Shown: one piece after another, positions 63,787-64,000 of the stretch
Layout of the letters: every line of letters starts with the position of its first letter
Position numbering within the stretch: the first letter of the stretch is position 1
Origin: Bicyclus anynana
Lineage: Eukaryota; Arthropoda; Insecta; Lepidoptera; Nymphalidae
Assembly (NCBI RefSeq): GCF_947172395.1
Contig: NC_069102.1
Location: forward strand, 13,850,250-13,914,249
Length of the DNA stretch: 64,000 nt
Direction of reading: 5' to 3'
Position numbers and translations under genes: made by a program
The notes under the pieces: model-generated
Seen by the model: the letters and a program-made list of their open reading frames with translations, nothing else
Databases searched by the model: none
Told to the model about the DNA's origin: nothing

Positions 63787-64000
63787 AAGTGAATAGAAAA
63801 AGCCTTTAAGTACAGTCTTGAAGTCATTACCCTCTCATACTTGCTGCATGACCTGCCTTTCGCTTCTTTTGCTTTCTGACATATTCTGTTTTAATATGTC
63901 GTACCTAATTAATAAATTCATATTTTATACAATATATTTTTACTATAAAAAACACGTTCAACATATTAACTTAAAGAAAAAACTTAAAAACCGGTTTAAT

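Overview
The window comes from an insect nuclear genome, almost certainly a moth or butterfly. The DNA is AT-rich, the genes are split into short GC-richer exons, and the space between them is packed with dispersed elements of lepidopteran type: tRNA-derived SINEs, TC...CTAG Helitrons, truncated non-LTR retrotransposons, and small hAT-like and palindromic elements. There is no prokaryotic gene organisation, and no phage, CRISPR array or operon.

Two protein-coding genes can be assembled exon by exon, both on the + strand. (1) At 1785-7216 are the last five exons of an SLC22/organic-cation-transporter-like MFS carrier; its 5' part lies left of the window. All four junctions keep phase and give 412 residues plus a stop. 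(2) At 41894-47669 is a complete seven-exon gene for a secreted 310-residue C-type lectin with two carbohydrate-recognition domains (immulectin type). It has a TATA box, signal peptide, in-phase junctions, stop and poly(A) signal.

Layout: 0-7.4 kb transporter; 7.4-41.7 kb a repeat-rich interval with no gene I can support; 41.7-47.7 kb lectin; 47.7-64 kb another stretch without a recognisable gene. The last stretch holds GC-richer islands with TAATT-type core motifs that may be regulatory, plus LINE and SINE debris. A 200-base run of N at 15434-15633 is an assembly gap that begins inside a Helitron. The two genes have no evident functional link: one is a membrane solute carrier, the other a pattern-recognition lectin of humoral immunity.

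I did not find a new multi-gene system. The most informative structures are evolutionary: a tandem duplication in lectin intron 1 that copied part of exon 2 and then lost its splice acceptor; nested insertions dated by target-site duplications (a hAT-like MITE inside a SINE, a SINE inside a minisatellite, a solo LTR inside an inverted repeat); a SINE with a palindromic filler at its 5' junction and a paralogous empty site 6 kb away; a 21-bp perfect hairpin; a degenerate ~245-bp tandem array; and a two-copy element with a possible Crypton-type recombinase remnant. All similarity statements come from reading the sequence; no database search was run.
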